This document shows, piece after piece, positions 32,493 through 43,300 of a stretch of 64,000 nt of DNA (position 1 is the first letter of the stretch; each line of letters opens with the position of its first letter). A program made the position numbers and the translations under genes. The notes beneath the pieces are model-generated. The model was not told where the DNA came from. It saw only the letters and a list, made by a program, of their open reading frames with translations, and did not search any database. This DNA comes from JACPDH01 sp041671505 (GTDB lineage: Bacteria > Acidobacteriota > Thermoanaerobaculia > Gp7-AA8). The DNA lies in contig JBAZBK010000020.1 in assembly GCA_041671505.1 (NCBI GenBank), forward strand, positions 1-64,000, read 5' to 3'.

Positions 32493-33812
32493 CTACTTCC
32501 GCAAATGCTCCGCCTTCCACGTCATCGCCATGTGGATGCGCGCGCGGCCGCTCGGGTGATCGAAGAAGATCCACTCCTCGATCGGTCCCGGCTCCAGCTT
32601 GCGGTATTCGCCGAGCTTGAGCGCCGCCTCGGCGAAGCCGTCGGGCTCGGCCGCCGCGTGGAGGCCGAAGATGTCCGCCTCCGCCTCGGCCGACCGGATG
32701 TAGGTGTTGATCAGCGGCGTGATCGCGAAGAGATAGACGGCGAAGAGCGCGACCAGGAGCGGAAAGCCCGAGACGTCGTCGATGCCGGTGACACCCCAGC
32801 GCGCGCCCCACCTCGCGCGGACGCTGTCGAACGACCAGCGGACGAAGAGGAAGCCTCCGACGAGAACCACGCCGAAGAAGCCAATCATCTTCCCGGCGTG
32901 ATCGAGCACGTAGTGCCCCATCTCGTGCGCCATCACCGCCTTGATCTCCGCGAGCGTGCAGCGCTCGAGGAGGTTGTCGTTGAGCCGGATGCTCATCGTG
33001 TTGAACAGGCCGCTCACGTTCGCGGAGATGCGGGTCGTCTGTCGTGACGCGTCGAACTCGTAGACATCGTTCGTTTCGATGCCGTTCGCTCGCGCCAGCG
33101 AGAGGATTTCCTGCCTGACCTTCCCCTCCCCGAGCGGCTTGTACGTGTTGAATATCGGATCGAGGTAGACGGGTCCGATCAGCATGACGAAGCCGAGGAA
33201 CACAAGGCCAACTCCGGCGCCCCAGAGCCACCAGCGCTTCGGGGCCTTGCGGAAGACGGCGTAGAGCGGGACGAGTGCAATCGCCATGAGGAGCGCCTCG
33301 AGGACGAGCGACAGCCCCTGTTCGCCCAACCACGGCCCGAACGTCTGCGTCGCCAGGCCGTACTGGTGCTCACGGAAGAATCCTTCGTAGACGGTGAGCG
33401 GCGCAAAGAGAAGCGGCGTGACGATCGAGTACTCCAACGCATAGATCGCGTTCTGCAGCCAGCGACGCCCGGTGATCCGCTCCGCGAGCCGCTTCATCCG
33501 CGTCGACAGGCCGCTGCCGAGGAGGAGCCACGCGACGCCAAACGTGTAAAGAAAGTTCCAGAGCTGCAGCCAGTAGCCTCCCTCGAAGTAGGCATCCGAC
33601 TTCGCCTTCGCCTCCGGAGACTGCTTCGCGAGGTACGCGCGGGTCGCAACTTCGACATCGAACGGGGCGGTTGGCGGCGCGGCGACGACTCTCGTCGATT
33701 CGACGTGAGCCGGCTGAGGGGCCGGTTGCGGCTGCGCGCCACCGGCTCCCGCCATAAACACGAAAAGCGAGAGCGCGAGCAACGTCCTGCGGTTCGACAA
33801 CGTCATCGTCAT
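32493..33812 (-). CDS. M48-family membrane metalloprotease (Ste24/HtpX-like)
   Basis: The 439-residue protein has an N-terminal signal or anchor helix, several membrane segments (about 85-105, 165-185, 195-220, 310-330) and the zinc motif HEMGHYVLDH near 296, with the third ligand probably in SAEAEADIFGL. The region SRQTTRISANVSGLFNTMSIRL before HExxH is typical of Ste24/CAAX-protease-type M48 enzymes. It probably degrades or processes membrane proteins. It lies upstream of the YjbR-like gene on the same strand. Confidence 0.9.
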   Translation of the reverse strand: MTMTLSNRRTLLALSLFVFMAGAGGAQPQPAPQPAHVESTRVVAAPPTAPFDVEVATRAYLAKQSPEAKAKSDAYFEGGYWLQLWNFLYTFGVAWLLLGSGLSTRMKRLAERITGRRWLQNAIYALEYSIVTPLLFAPLTVYEGFFREHQYGLATQTFGPWLGEQGLSLVLEALLMAIALVPLYAVFRKAPKRWWLWGAGVGLVFLGFVMLIGPVYLDPIFNTYKPLGEGKVRQEILSLARANGIETNDVYEFDASRQTTRISANVSGLFNTMSIRLNDNLLERCTLAEIKAVMAHEMGHYVLDHAGKMIGFFGVVLVGGFLFVRWSFDSVRARWGARWGVTGIDDVSGFPLLVALFAVYLFAITPLINTYIRSAEAEADIFGLHAAAEPDGFAEAALKLGEYRKLEPGPIEEWIFFDHPSGRARIHMAMTWKAEHLRK

Positions 33813-33994
33813 GTCTCCTTATCTGGTCGCAGCGCCGGCATCTACAGACCGAGTGCGATCCGGATCTCAGCCAGCGGACCGTTATACGCCAGCTTCCCGG
33901 GAGAGTTTCGGGGATGTGCGAGCACCCTCCAGAGCCGACTGTCTGTCGGCGCCGAACGGTTGAGTCACTCGCGAGGAACCTTCTCCAAACGACA

Positions 33995-34017
33995 AGCGCC
34001 CGGATAATCCGGGCGCT
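33995..34017 (-). terminator. Intrinsic-type terminator after the lipoprotein gene
   Basis: AGCGCCCGGAT-A-ATCCGGGCGCT is a perfect 11-base-pair stem 25 bases beyond the stop of the minus-strand gene at 34042. On that strand it is followed by TGTCGTTTGG, a weak T-rich tail. Confidence 0.65.
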
Positions 34018-34041
34018 CAACATCGGATGTGATGCCGGTGC

Positions 34042-34731
34042 TCATCTCCACTTGTCGCATAGGTCCTTGCGACCGATCAGGGAGAGATAGAAGTTCATGG
34101 CTTCCCACTTGACCAGCGCAATCGTGCGCGACTCGTCTTTGGTGCTGATGACGATCGTCTTGCGGGAGTAGTCGGTCATGCCTGCCGCGCAGCCACCGAC
34201 GTGCCTGACGCCGTTCGCGTCGTACCAGTAGCCGTTGGCCACGTAGAAGAAGCACGATTTCCATTCGACGGCGGGAACGACGTTCCAGTCGCGCACCTTG
34301 CTCTTGGACTTCAGCTCACCCGAGGCGACCGCGGAACGGACGCGATCGCGAGCGGCGTAGATCGCGGCCATGTATTCGTCATTCGCCGGTATGTGGAAGA
34401 TTCCATCGCACGGTCCCGCGCAATCGTTGGCGACGGGAGGAGCCGCCGGAGGAATTGGATCGGTCGGAGGAGGTGTGGGAGGAACCGGGTCGGTCTGCGA
34501 AGGCGTCGCCAACGGCACGACCGGCGCAGACGGGCGCGAGGATGAGCGCGCCGGATGCACTCGCGACGAACCCGCGGCTGCCTCCGAGCCTCCGTTCGGC
34601 GACGGGGATGTGAATGCCGGAACTTCGGTGATGCCGCCCTGGGGCTCGGTGGGAAGTGCGCGATTGCAGCCTGCGAGTACGACGGCAGCGAGGGTCATTG
34701 TCGAGAGCAGGATGCGGGTGGTTGTTGCCAT
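34042..34731 (-). CDS. Lipoprotein with proline-rich linker
   Basis: The 229-residue protein has a lipobox (AAVVLAGC, cysteine at 22), a Ser/Pro-rich linker (about 25-100, including PVPPTPPPTDPIPPAAPP) and a globular C-terminal domain of about 125 residues (NDCAGPCDGIFHIPANDEYM, YWYDANGVRHVGGCAAGM) with several cysteines. GGAGGAA lies upstream of the ATG, and a sigma-54-like promoter lies at 34760-34776. I recognise no enzyme motif. A tethered surface or periplasmic binding protein is likely. Confidence 0.75.
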   Translation of the reverse strand: MATTTRILLSTMTLAAVVLAGCNRALPTEPQGGITEVPAFTSPSPNGGSEAAAGSSRVHPARSSSRPSAPVVPLATPSQTDPVPPTPPPTDPIPPAAPPVANDCAGPCDGIFHIPANDEYMAAIYAARDRVRSAVASGELKSKSKVRDWNVVPAVEWKSCFFYVANGYWYDANGVRHVGGCAAGMTDYSRKTIVISTKDESRTIALVKWEAMNFYLSLIGRKDLCDKWR

Positions 34732-34759
34732 GGTGGGTTCCTCCGTCAGGAGGAATCAC

Positions 34760-34776
34760 ATCAAGGCTCGTGCCAG
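34760..34776 (-). promoter_or_regulatory. Sigma-54-like -24/-12 promoter
   Basis: The minus strand reads CTGGCACGAGCCTTGAT, matching the sigma-54 consensus YTGGCACGRNNNTTGCW at all defined positions except the C of the -12 GC pair. The implied start would leave about 18 bases including the GGAGG site before the lipoprotein ATG at 34731. Upstream (34785-34840) is an unusually AT-rich stretch that could bind an activator or IHF. The rest of 34732-35068 shows no gene. Confidence 0.4.
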
Positions 34777-35068
34777 CGATCGAATTCTGCTAAATAGCTA
34801 ATACTAAATAACTTATACGCAAAAACACGACACACTAACCGTCCAAATTAACTACGCTGTCTGAAATTCGGACAGGGCGACTCGATTCGGTGCGCTTTCG
34901 GCAAAAGGGACATTGCTCGCGGGCCGCACCGCCGCGCGTCCCGGCTCGCGAGCGCTCGAGTGCAAACCGCGTCCGCAATGCTGAAGCGCTCGTGCACGCT
35001 CGAGACGGATCTGCACGACGACGCGGCTGCGCGCGTCACGCTTTTGGTTTGCGTTGAGACGCTGCCGC

Positions 35069-35680
35069 CTACGTCGCCTCGTCGGGAAGCAGCCGGATCG
35101 CGCTTTCGTCCGCGGGATGTCTTCCGCGCTTGTCGGCATAGAACGCGGCGATCGTCGCCATGTCGACGTCGGCGTCGCCCGTGAGCCTGATCGTAGGCCC
35201 GAGGCCGACCACCTTCCTGTCGTAGCTGCAGAATCCGAGCACGATCGGGATGTCGGCTGCGAGTGCGATCCGATAGAAACCGCTCTTCCAGTGGCCGGTG
35301 TATTTACGCGTACCTTCGGGGGCGATACAGAGCATGAACTCCGGCTCGGACCTCATCTTATCGACGAGCGACTGCACCAGACCCGACCGGCTCGAACGAT
35401 CGACCGGGATTCCGCCGACCCAGCGCATCAGCGTGCCGAGAGGCTCCCAGAAGACCGAGTTCTTCCCGAGCCAGCGGAGCCGGAAGCCGAGCCCCGCGCC
35501 GGTGAGCAGCGCAAGCGCGAGATCCCAGTTCGACGTATGCGGCGCGCCGAGGATGATGCAATGCGGGTGCGAGGGTGCGCGCCCCTCGAGCCGCCATCCC
35601 GCGGCCCGAAGCGCCCAACGCGCAAATCGCGCGCCGGGAGTGCCTGGCAGCGGCGCCTCTTCCGTCGTCGTCATCATCAT
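35069..35680 (-). CDS. PlsC-like 1-acyl-glycerol-3-phosphate acyltransferase family protein
   Basis: The 203-residue protein has the acyltransferase HX4D motif (H48-TSNW-D53), a block-II-like GIPVDRSSRSG and block III PEGTRK (E122-R125). It lacks an obvious N-terminal membrane anchor and is shorter than canonical PlsC, resembling the small soluble-looking acyltransferases of lipid metabolism. It probably acylates a lysophospholipid or another lipid at the inner membrane. It is monocistronic, just outside the signalling cluster. Confidence 0.85.
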   Translation of the reverse strand: MMMTTTEEAPLPGTPGARFARWALRAAGWRLEGRAPSHPHCIILGAPHTSNWDLALALLTGAGLGFRLRWLGKNSVFWEPLGTLMRWVGGIPVDRSSRSGLVQSLVDKMRSEPEFMLCIAPEGTRKYTGHWKSGFYRIALAADIPIVLGFCSYDRKVVGLGPTIRLTGDADVDMATIAAFYADKRGRHPADESAIRLLPDEAT

Positions 35681-35866
35681 CTCGAGAAAACTCGCCGGCG
35701 AAAGTATAAAGCGGGCCTCGATCCGCGCTCGAACGATTCGTGCCCTGCGGCATCGATCCGTCCCATACCCGCCGGCGCCAGCATCATTCCGGTCGGCGAA
35801 TCGAAGGCGGAGCGGCGGCTCCCGGGCCTCTCCGGGAGTCCAGCCTGGCCGCGCGTCGACCGTTCG

Positions 35867-38800
35867 TCAGCGCGCCGGGCGGCCCACGCCTAACAACCCG
35901 CTCAGCGCATCCTCGAGCTCGCCGCCCGTGAACGGCTTGCGGAGGCTCCGGACTCTCGGATTGCTCCCCGTGATCGCCGAAAGGTCGTCGTCACTGAAGC
36001 CGCTCGAGATGAGCACGGCCTGGTCGGGCCGGAGCTCGAGTATCCGCGGCAGCGCCTCGGCTCCCGTCATGCCTGGCATGTTCATGTCGAGGATCACCAG
36101 GTCGACCGCGAGGCCCCCTTCGAGCCGCGCGATCGCGGCGAGCCCGCCGTCGGACGTCAGGACCTCGTGACCCATCGCCTCGAGCAGCGGCGGAAGCGAC
36201 TCGAGGATCAGCGCGTCGTCATCGACGAGAAGAATCTGCAGCTTGCCGACGGGTCCGCCCGGCTGGCGGCCGTCTAGGTCGATCTCGGACAGTGCCGCCT
36301 CCTTCGATGACGCGGGGAACGACAGCGTCACCTCCGTGCCACGCCCGGGCTCGCTTCGAATCTCGCATGTTCCGCCGTGAGCCTGCATCGTGCCGTACAC
36401 CATCGCGAGCCCGAGCCCGGTGCCCTTTCCCAGGGCTTTCGTGGTGAAGAACGGCTCGATGGCCCGCGCCCTGACCTCCTCGCTCATTCCCAAGCCGTCG
36501 TCCCGCACGGAGATCTCGATCGACGAGTCGGGGCGGCGCCTGGTCCGGATCGAGATCGCGCCTCCGTTAGGCATCGCGTCGATCGAGTTGAGGCAGAGAT
36601 TCATGACCGCGTGGCTCAGTGCCGCGGAGTCTCCCCAGACCGGATCGAGCGCATCCTCGAGATCGGCCGTGAGCGCGATCCGCTTCAGCGTCGTTTGCCC
36701 GAGCAACTCCACGATGTCTCTCGCGATGACGTTGAGGTCGACGGGACCGCGCGAGCCGACCTCCTCGCTGGCGAAGTAGAGAAGGCTCTTGACGACCGAG
36801 CGCCCTCGCACGCAGGCGTTCGTGATCGTGTCGAGCGCCCTGGCATGAGAAGCCGCGTCGTCGATTTTCGGGCGATGCGCCGATGCCGCGTTCGAGATCG
36901 CGGCGAGTACGTTATTGATGTCGTGCGCGATGCCTCCGGCGAGGCTTCCGAGGCTCTCGAGTTTCTGCGACTGAAATAGCTGCCGCGTGAGCTCGAGGCG
37001 CTCTGCTTCGGCCTTCCGCTGTCCGGTGACGTTCTCGTGAGCCACGACGACCCGCATGCGCCCCTCGACCTGAAACCGCGTCATCTGCACCCGGAACCAG
37101 CGCTCTTCGTCGGGCGAGTGGCACGGGTACTCCGCCACGGCCGAGTCGAGACTGCCGCCGAGCAACGTCCGGAGCTGCGAAGCGACGTCGTGCGCTTTGG
37201 CTTCGTCCGGGCCACGCGCCTCGTCGCACACCTGCAGATAGCTCTGCCCTTCGAATTTCACGCCGGCGGGAATGCCGTTGCCCTCCGCGAACGCGCTCCA
37301 GGCCGCGTTGACGGCGACGATGACGCCGTTCTCGTCGAGCACGCAGATGTGATCCTTCAGCGCGTCGAGCGTCGCCTGCGACAACCGCTGCGCCTGCTGC
37401 AGCGCGCGCCGCGCCCGCTCCTGGTCTTCCATGATGCTCAGGAGCATTCGTCGCGCGTTGTGGGCTTCGACCAGGAGCCGCAGCGACTCCTCGTGTGACC
37501 TTACCGCATCGAGCTCGGCCTGCTTGAGCGCGGTGACATCCTGTACCGTCCCGATCACCCGGCTCGGGCGCCCTTCGGAATCGCGCGCGACGACGGTTCC
37601 GTGCGAGAGCGTCCAGATCCAGCTGCCGTCGCGCCGGCGACGTCTTGCCTCCACGCGGTACTCGGTCGCCGACCCCGCAAGGAAGTCTTCGAGGGCCCGC
37701 GCCGCGCGCGAGCGATCGTCCGGGTGAATCCGCTCGAACCAGTCGTCCCGCGTTTCGATGAACTCGCCCTGCGCCTCGCCGAGCATCAGCGCGTAGCGCT
37801 CGGTGAACGTGTCGATGCCGGTCGCGACATCGAAGTCGTAGAGCGCCTGGTTCGACGACTCCAGCGCCAGGCGCAGCTTCTGTTCCTGCTCGCGCAACAC
37901 TTCCATCGCCACCCGCATCTCGGTGACGTCTCTCCCGATCCCTTCCCGCGCAACCACGCGGCCGCTCTCTCCGTAGACCGGCGAGCTGCGCTGCTCGCCC
38001 CAGACGACCCTCCCGTCCTTTCGAGTCAACCGCAGAACGACGGACACGTTCGTCGTGTTGTCGGCCCCGAGGGCAGTTTGCAGAATCGGGAGATCATCCG
38101 GAACGACGATCTTCCTCAGCAGCGCCGGATCGGCGTAGAACTCCTCGGGCGTGTAGCCGAGAAGCGTCGTGGCCGATGGGCTGACGTAGCTGAATCGCAT
38201 CGACGGGACGAGCTCCACGCGATAGACGAGGTCCTGCGCGTTCTCGGCGAGCGTCCGGAAGCGCTCCTCGCTCTCCGCCAGCGCGCGCGCGATTCGGGAA
38301 TGCCTCAGCCGCCGCGTGAAGAGCATGCCGAGCATCACGGTCGCGAGCGGGTGGACGAGCAGCACGGGCAGCCACACCTCGTTGACGACCCGCGGTCCGA
38401 GCCCTTCCGGAATCGCGTACAACAGGCCCAGCATGACGACGTGCACGACGATCCCGAGCGCAAAGAGGTCGGCCCGCGGTAAGTGTGCGAGCGTCCCGCG
38501 CCGAATCCTTCGCCAGAGCACGCCGAGCAGGCCCGACGACACGATGACCGCCACGCCGACGACCGCACCAGGACCTCCGAGGTAAAGGCGGTAGCCCGCG
38601 GTGATCGTGACCGCCACGAGCATCGGAATCCAGCCGAGGAAGAGTCCCGTGACCGCGAGAAGGACCGACCGCGTGTCGAAGATGACTCCAGACGGCAGGC
38701 GGAGCGACGTCGCGATCATCGCGAGCCCAATCGCCGCGATCGCAAACCCGGAGACCACCTGGCGCAGCAGGCTGGTCGCTGCAGTCTTCCGATCACTCAG

Positions 38801-38875
38801 GAGATCGAAGGCCACCGCCATCGCGAGCAGCAGCGCCGCGTTCTCCATCATGGCGACGACGATCGTTCCGCTCAC
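35867..38875 (-). CDS. Hybrid histidine kinase: 5TM-PAS-PAS-PAS-HisKA-HATPase-REC
   Basis: The 1002-residue protein opens with a five-to-six-helix membrane domain of the LytS/YhcK 5TMR type (about 1-200; LPSGVIFDTRSVLLAVTGLF). Three PAS domains follow (about 205-325, 330-460, 500-630), then HisKA with GGIAHDINNVLAAI (phospho-histidine near 650), HATPase (740-860; EPFFTTKALGKGTGLGLAMV) and a C-terminal receiver (VDLVILDMNMPGMTG). The fused receiver suggests a phosphorelay needing an external transferase or another regulator. It is the last gene of a minus-strand run that starts at 44655. Confidence 0.9.
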   Translation of the reverse strand: MSGTIVVAMMENAALLLAMAVAFDLLSDRKTAATSLLRQVVSGFAIAAIGLAMIATSLRLPSGVIFDTRSVLLAVTGLFLGWIPMLVAVTITAGYRLYLGGPGAVVGVAVIVSSGLLGVLWRRIRRGTLAHLPRADLFALGIVVHVVMLGLLYAIPEGLGPRVVNEVWLPVLLVHPLATVMLGMLFTRRLRHSRIARALAESEERFRTLAENAQDLVYRVELVPSMRFSYVSPSATTLLGYTPEEFYADPALLRKIVVPDDLPILQTALGADNTTNVSVVLRLTRKDGRVVWGEQRSSPVYGESGRVVAREGIGRDVTEMRVAMEVLREQEQKLRLALESSNQALYDFDVATGIDTFTERYALMLGEAQGEFIETRDDWFERIHPDDRSRAARALEDFLAGSATEYRVEARRRRRDGSWIWTLSHGTVVARDSEGRPSRVIGTVQDVTALKQAELDAVRSHEESLRLLVEAHNARRMLLSIMEDQERARRALQQAQRLSQATLDALKDHICVLDENGVIVAVNAAWSAFAEGNGIPAGVKFEGQSYLQVCDEARGPDEAKAHDVASQLRTLLGGSLDSAVAEYPCHSPDEERWFRVQMTRFQVEGRMRVVVAHENVTGQRKAEAERLELTRQLFQSQKLESLGSLAGGIAHDINNVLAAISNAASAHRPKIDDAASHARALDTITNACVRGRSVVKSLLYFASEEVGSRGPVDLNVIARDIVELLGQTTLKRIALTADLEDALDPVWGDSAALSHAVMNLCLNSIDAMPNGGAISIRTRRRPDSSIEISVRDDGLGMSEEVRARAIEPFFTTKALGKGTGLGLAMVYGTMQAHGGTCEIRSEPGRGTEVTLSFPASSKEAALSEIDLDGRQPGGPVGKLQILLVDDDALILESLPPLLEAMGHEVLTSDGGLAAIARLEGGLAVDLVILDMNMPGMTGAEALPRILELRPDQAVLISSGFSDDDLSAITGSNPRVRSLRKPFTGGELEDALSGLLGVGRPAR

Positions 38876-38961
38876 CTCAACTCATCCTTCCCTGCATGGC
38901 TCGCCAGCGCGGGCGCATCGATCGCTCCGACCGAGACGGCGATCGATTCTCGAATCCCATC

Positions 38962-39900
38962 TCAGCGCTCCTCGCTTCCGTCCAGCTTGCCCGGACTCTG
39001 GTAGCGGGGAGGAAGTCCCGCGTTGCGGAGCAGCGCATTCACTTCCTCCTTGAGCTCGAGCACTCTCATCTCACGTCCGAGCGTCACGTCCTGCCATCGG
39101 CGCAGCTCCTCGAGCTGCTCACGGATTCGCAGCTCGTTCTTCTTCGTCTCCGTGATGTCGACCGACGCGCATGCGACGCCGATGATGGCGCCAGCGTCGT
39201 CGCGCCACGGTTCCACCGTGAGGAGATGGTACGACTCCTTACCGCGAATCGTCAGGCAGACCTCTTCCCACGCCGACACGCCCGATTCGAGAACGCGCGA
39301 CTTGATCGCCGTAAGTGTGGCTGCAGCCGCCGCCTCATGCAGCTCCGCATCCGTCTTTCCGATCGACGCCTGACCCGAGAATGGCGGAACCGGATTGTGG
39401 ATCCACGTGTAGCGGAGCTCTCCGTCCTGATTGAATACGGTGATCGACGATCCCTGCAGCGCAAGCCTGAAGTGCTCGTTGCTCTCCCGCAGGGCGCGCT
39501 CGGTCTGACGCTGGAGGAGGCGCATGCGCGCCTCGGCGAGCTCGCGCTCGACCGCCGGTGCGAGGCGCGTCAGATTCTCTTTCCTCAGGTAGTCCTGTGC
39601 TCCCGCTTTCATCAGCGCGACGGCCGTTTCGTCGCCAATCGTTCCCGACACGACGATGAAAGGAAGATCGCGTTCCACCGCCCTGACGATCGTGAGCGCC
39701 CTGGCCGCGTCGAACCCCGGCAGCCGGTAGTCGGAGATGACGACGTCCCATCGTTCGGCACCGAGCGCGTCGCGCAGCGACTCTTCGCCATCGACCCGTC
39801 GCCACGAGGGCGCGTGTCCTGCGTGCTCGAGCTGACGCACGACGAGCGCCGCATCGCTCTCGGAATCTTCGATGACCAGAACGCGAAGCGGTTCGCTCAT
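38962..39900 (-). CDS. Response regulator: receiver-PAS-coiled coil
   Basis: The 312-residue protein has a receiver (VLVIEDSESDAA, phospho-acceptor in VVISDYRLPGFDA) at 1-125, then a PAS domain (about 145-265; HNPVPPFSGQASIGKTDAEL) and a C-terminal coiled coil (LRIREQLEELRRWQDVTLG, LELKEEVNALL). No DNA-binding or catalytic output is present, so it probably relays phosphorylation into protein contact. Its ATG overlaps the stop of the upstream receiver gene by four bases. Confidence 0.85.
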   Translation of the reverse strand: MSEPLRVLVIEDSESDAALVVRQLEHAGHAPSWRRVDGEESLRDALGAERWDVVISDYRLPGFDAARALTIVRAVERDLPFIVVSGTIGDETAVALMKAGAQDYLRKENLTRLAPAVERELAEARMRLLQRQTERALRESNEHFRLALQGSSITVFNQDGELRYTWIHNPVPPFSGQASIGKTDAELHEAAAAATLTAIKSRVLESGVSAWEEVCLTIRGKESYHLLTVEPWRDDAGAIIGVACASVDITETKKNELRIREQLEELRRWQDVTLGREMRVLELKEEVNALLRNAGLPPRYQSPGKLDGSEER

Positions 39901-40343
39901 GGTGCCGCCTCCGGCGGAAGCTCATTCAGGAGCAGCCAGTACATCCCGAGATGCCCGACCGCGTCGACGAACTTCTCGAAGTCGACCGGCTTCCTGATGT
40001 AGCTGTTGACGCCGAGATCGTAGCTCGCGGCCAGGTCCTGCTCCTCGACGGACGACGTGAGGACGACGACCGGAAGGCGACGCGTGCGCGGATCGGACCG
40101 GATACGGCGGAGCACCGTCAGCCCGTCGATCTTTGGAAGCTTCAGGTCGAGAAGCACGACCGCCAGGCGCGACGATGGCGCGCGTCCCGCCCACTCCCCT
40201 TCGCCAAAGAGATAGTCGAGAGCCGACTTCCCATCCTCCATGACGATCAGCTCGTTAGTGATCCGATTCTTCTCCATCGCACGTTTCGTGAGCGCGATGT
40301 CGCTCGGGTTGTCTTCGACCAGCAGAATGGATCCGTGGCTCAC
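39897..40343 (-). CDS. Single-domain receiver (Rcp1-like)
   Basis: The 148-residue protein is a receiver alone: ILLVEDNPSDIALTKRAM, phospho-acceptor in VVLLDLKLPKIDG, LTSS, and the lysine in YIRKPVDFEKF. The NPSDxxLT and LKLPKIDG signatures and the C-terminal YWLLLNELPP are typical of the Rcp1 group, which pairs with phytochrome-type kinases having the SYSVSHDLRAPLR box. The upstream kinase has that box and overlaps by four bases, so it is the likely donor. Confidence 0.9.
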   Translation of the reverse strand: MSHGSILLVEDNPSDIALTKRAMEKNRITNELIVMEDGKSALDYLFGEGEWAGRAPSSRLAVVLLDLKLPKIDGLTVLRRIRSDPRTRRLPVVVLTSSVEEQDLAASYDLGVNSYIRKPVDFEKFVDAVGHLGMYWLLLNELPPEAAP

Positions 40344-43300
40344 GGGGTGCCTCCAAGCGTGAAGTAGATGGTCGTGCCGCGGTCAACTTCGGACTCCGCG
40401 CGGATCGTTCCACCGTGTCGGGCGACGATCCGTCGCACCGTGGCAAGGCCGATTCCGCTCCCGGGAAACTCCGACTCGGTGTGCATCCGTTGAAACGGCG
40501 CAAAGAGCCTCGACGCATACTGCATGTCGAATCCGGCTCCGTTGTCGCGAACGAAATGGACCGGCACGCCGTCCTCGACTCTGCATCCGAACTCGACGCG
40601 CGCCGCGGAGCACTTTCGCGTGAACTTCCAGGCGTTCTCGAGGAGGTTGGTCAACACGACCTCCATCAACCCGGCATCGCAATCTGCAACGAGCCCAGGT
40701 TCCACGACGAATTGCATGTCGCGGCCCGGATCGCTCTCTCGAAGCTTCGCCGCGATGGAACGGGCGAGCGCGGAAAGGTCGACAGGGCCGACGCGCATCT
40801 CCTGCCGCGTGATTCGCGAGAGTTTGAGCAGGTCGTCGATCAGGCGCCCCATTTTCTGCGTCTCGGAACGGACGCGGCCGAGAAACTCCCTGCCCTTCTC
40901 GTCGAGGCGGTCGCTGCAGTCCTCGAGCAGGGCAGCACTCCATCCGTCGATGCCGCGAAGCGGCGCGCGCAGGTCGTGGGAGACCGAGTAGCTGAACGCT
41001 TCCTGTTCGCTTCTGGCCGCTTCGAGCTCGGCGGTGCGCGACGCGACGCGCGCTTCGAGCTCACGGTTCAGTTCGCTGACTTCGTCCTCGGCGCGCCTGC
41101 GATCGGTCACGTCCTGAATCGATCCGCTGACGCGGACGACTCTGCCGTTCTCGATCGTAGGGCGCCCGACGGTGTGCACCCATTTGCGCGCCCCTGTCGC
41201 GGTCGTCATCTGCAGCTCGAGGTCGTAGTCCCTGCCGAGCTCGACCGCTTCCCTAACAGCGCGGTCGATCGCTTCCCTGTCCGCTCCATCGTAATAAGAA
41301 AGGCCGATCGCGACGTTCGTGCCGAGGTCGGGGTCGAGATCGTGGATTCGCGCCACCTCGGGGGTCCAGGTTCCCTCACTCGTCACGGGGTCGAACTCCC
41401 AGCCACCGACCTTCGCGATCCTTCCAACCTCGACGAGCAGCTTGTCGCGCGTCTCGAGTGCCTTCGCGGTTTCCTTCTCCTGCGTCACATCGCGGACCAC
41501 CACCACGTAGTGCCGCGGTTCGTCTCCCGGATCCCAGAGCGGAGAGACGGTCTGGTGGACCACGAGCACGCGCCCGTCCTTTCTGACGTAGCCGCATTCC
41601 TGGCTCAGCTTCGACGCTTCGCCGTTGATCAGTCGCCGCGAGATCTCCCTCACGGAATCGCGGTCACCCGGGTAGACGATTGCGTCCGCTGTCAGAGAGA
41701 CGACCTCCTCTTGCGGATACCCGACGATCTCGGAGAATCGGCGGTTGGCCGCTACGATCCTGCCTGAGCTCGCCTCGATCTGTGCAACGCCGATCGCGGC
41801 CTGATCGAAGAGCGCTCGGAAGTTCCGAGCGGCCTGTCGGATCTGACGCTCCGACTCGAGCTCCCGCCGTGCGACGACCAGCCCGCTTCGATACCAGAGC
41901 ATCCGGACGCCGATGGCGACGGCAAGCGCCATCACCGCGACCGCAAGCGCGGTAAGGCCGATCTGACGGCGGAAGGATGCATATACCTCGCGCCGATCGA
42001 TCTTTGCCACCAGAAACCAGGGCATGCCGTGAATCGGCCGGATCGCCGCGAGCACCGGATTGCCCCGATAGTCGGGAGCTTCGATGACGCCGCTCGCTCC
42101 GTTGACTGCGCGCTCCGTCGGCGTGCCACGCAGCCCGGCGAGCGGTCGGAGGTGCTCGTGGCCGCCATCTCTCGCAGTCCGAAGCACATTCATGAAGAGG
42201 ATGGAGTCGCCCTCCCGCGTGAACACGAGAGTCTCCCCGGTGCGGCTGTTCGTGGGCCAGTGAGAGAACTGAGGGAGGAGGCGCTTCTCTGCATCGGTCC
42301 GGAGAAGAAGCACGAGGCTGAGCTGGTCGTCGTTGAACGGGACGGCGAGGTCCAGAAACATCCTCTGGGTCGCGGGCTGCCGGTAGAAGCCGCGCGCGAC
42401 GACACGATTCTCGCGCAACGCCGCATGACAGCTCTCCACCGTTGCGACGTCGATGCTCGCCTGCCCGGAGCCAACGGCAAGACGAACGCTTCCATCGCGT
42501 TCGACCAGTGCGCAGTATTCATAGCCGTACGCTTCGGTCATGGCACCCAGCCAGAGAGTCAGATCGCGGCGGTCGTCGTCGCTCGCCGTGCCGAGCTCGA
42601 GGCGCGTCAACTCGTCTCTCATCGGCGCTTTCGAGAAAACTTCGGCATCACCTAAACGCTCGGCGAGCCAGCTGTCGATCAATCCGACTTTGAGATCGGC
42701 GATCGCGGAAATCGTCTCCGTGGCTGCAAGGCGCGTCTCTGCCCGCTCGTGCCGGATGTAGGTGACGGCGACGACGACGATCAGCGAGAAGGCGACGATG
42801 AGAAGCGCGAGGAAGCCTCTCCCGATGAGGCCGACAGCTGTCGTCCGATGGTCCGCAACGGCGATCAGATTCAGCGGCCACGTATCCGAGCCCGACGCGA
42901 GCAGCAGCCCCGCGGCGAGGACCACGAGCGTGATCGCCGTGCTCAGAGCCATCGGGACGATCCTGCCGCCGTAGTAGAGGGGAGCTTCGAGGAGGTAGCT
43001 GAGGACGACGATCGTTCCGAAGAAGCCGACACCGAGGGCGAGTGCCGCCCCGACGCTTCGGAACGCGCGCCGATGGAAGGTCTGGAGCGCCAGCGAAGCA
43101 CTCGCGAGGGCGATCGCACCGGCTGTGAGCGGCGAAATGAGACCGACCGGCACGTTTCCCACGTTCTCGCCGCTCGTCACGAGCCGGATGATCTCGATGC
43201 CGGCAAGCTGTTGGACGAGAACGACAGTACTCGCGATGCAGACGCCGGCGGAGACGATCCGCGCGAGCTGGTTCGCGCTGCGCGACGCGAATCGGCGTTG

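Noticed and set aside
30955..33333. 792-residue minus-strand ORF
   Set aside because: Arg/Gly-rich shadow frame of the kinase, YjbR-like and M48 genes, all supported by catalytic or family motifs.
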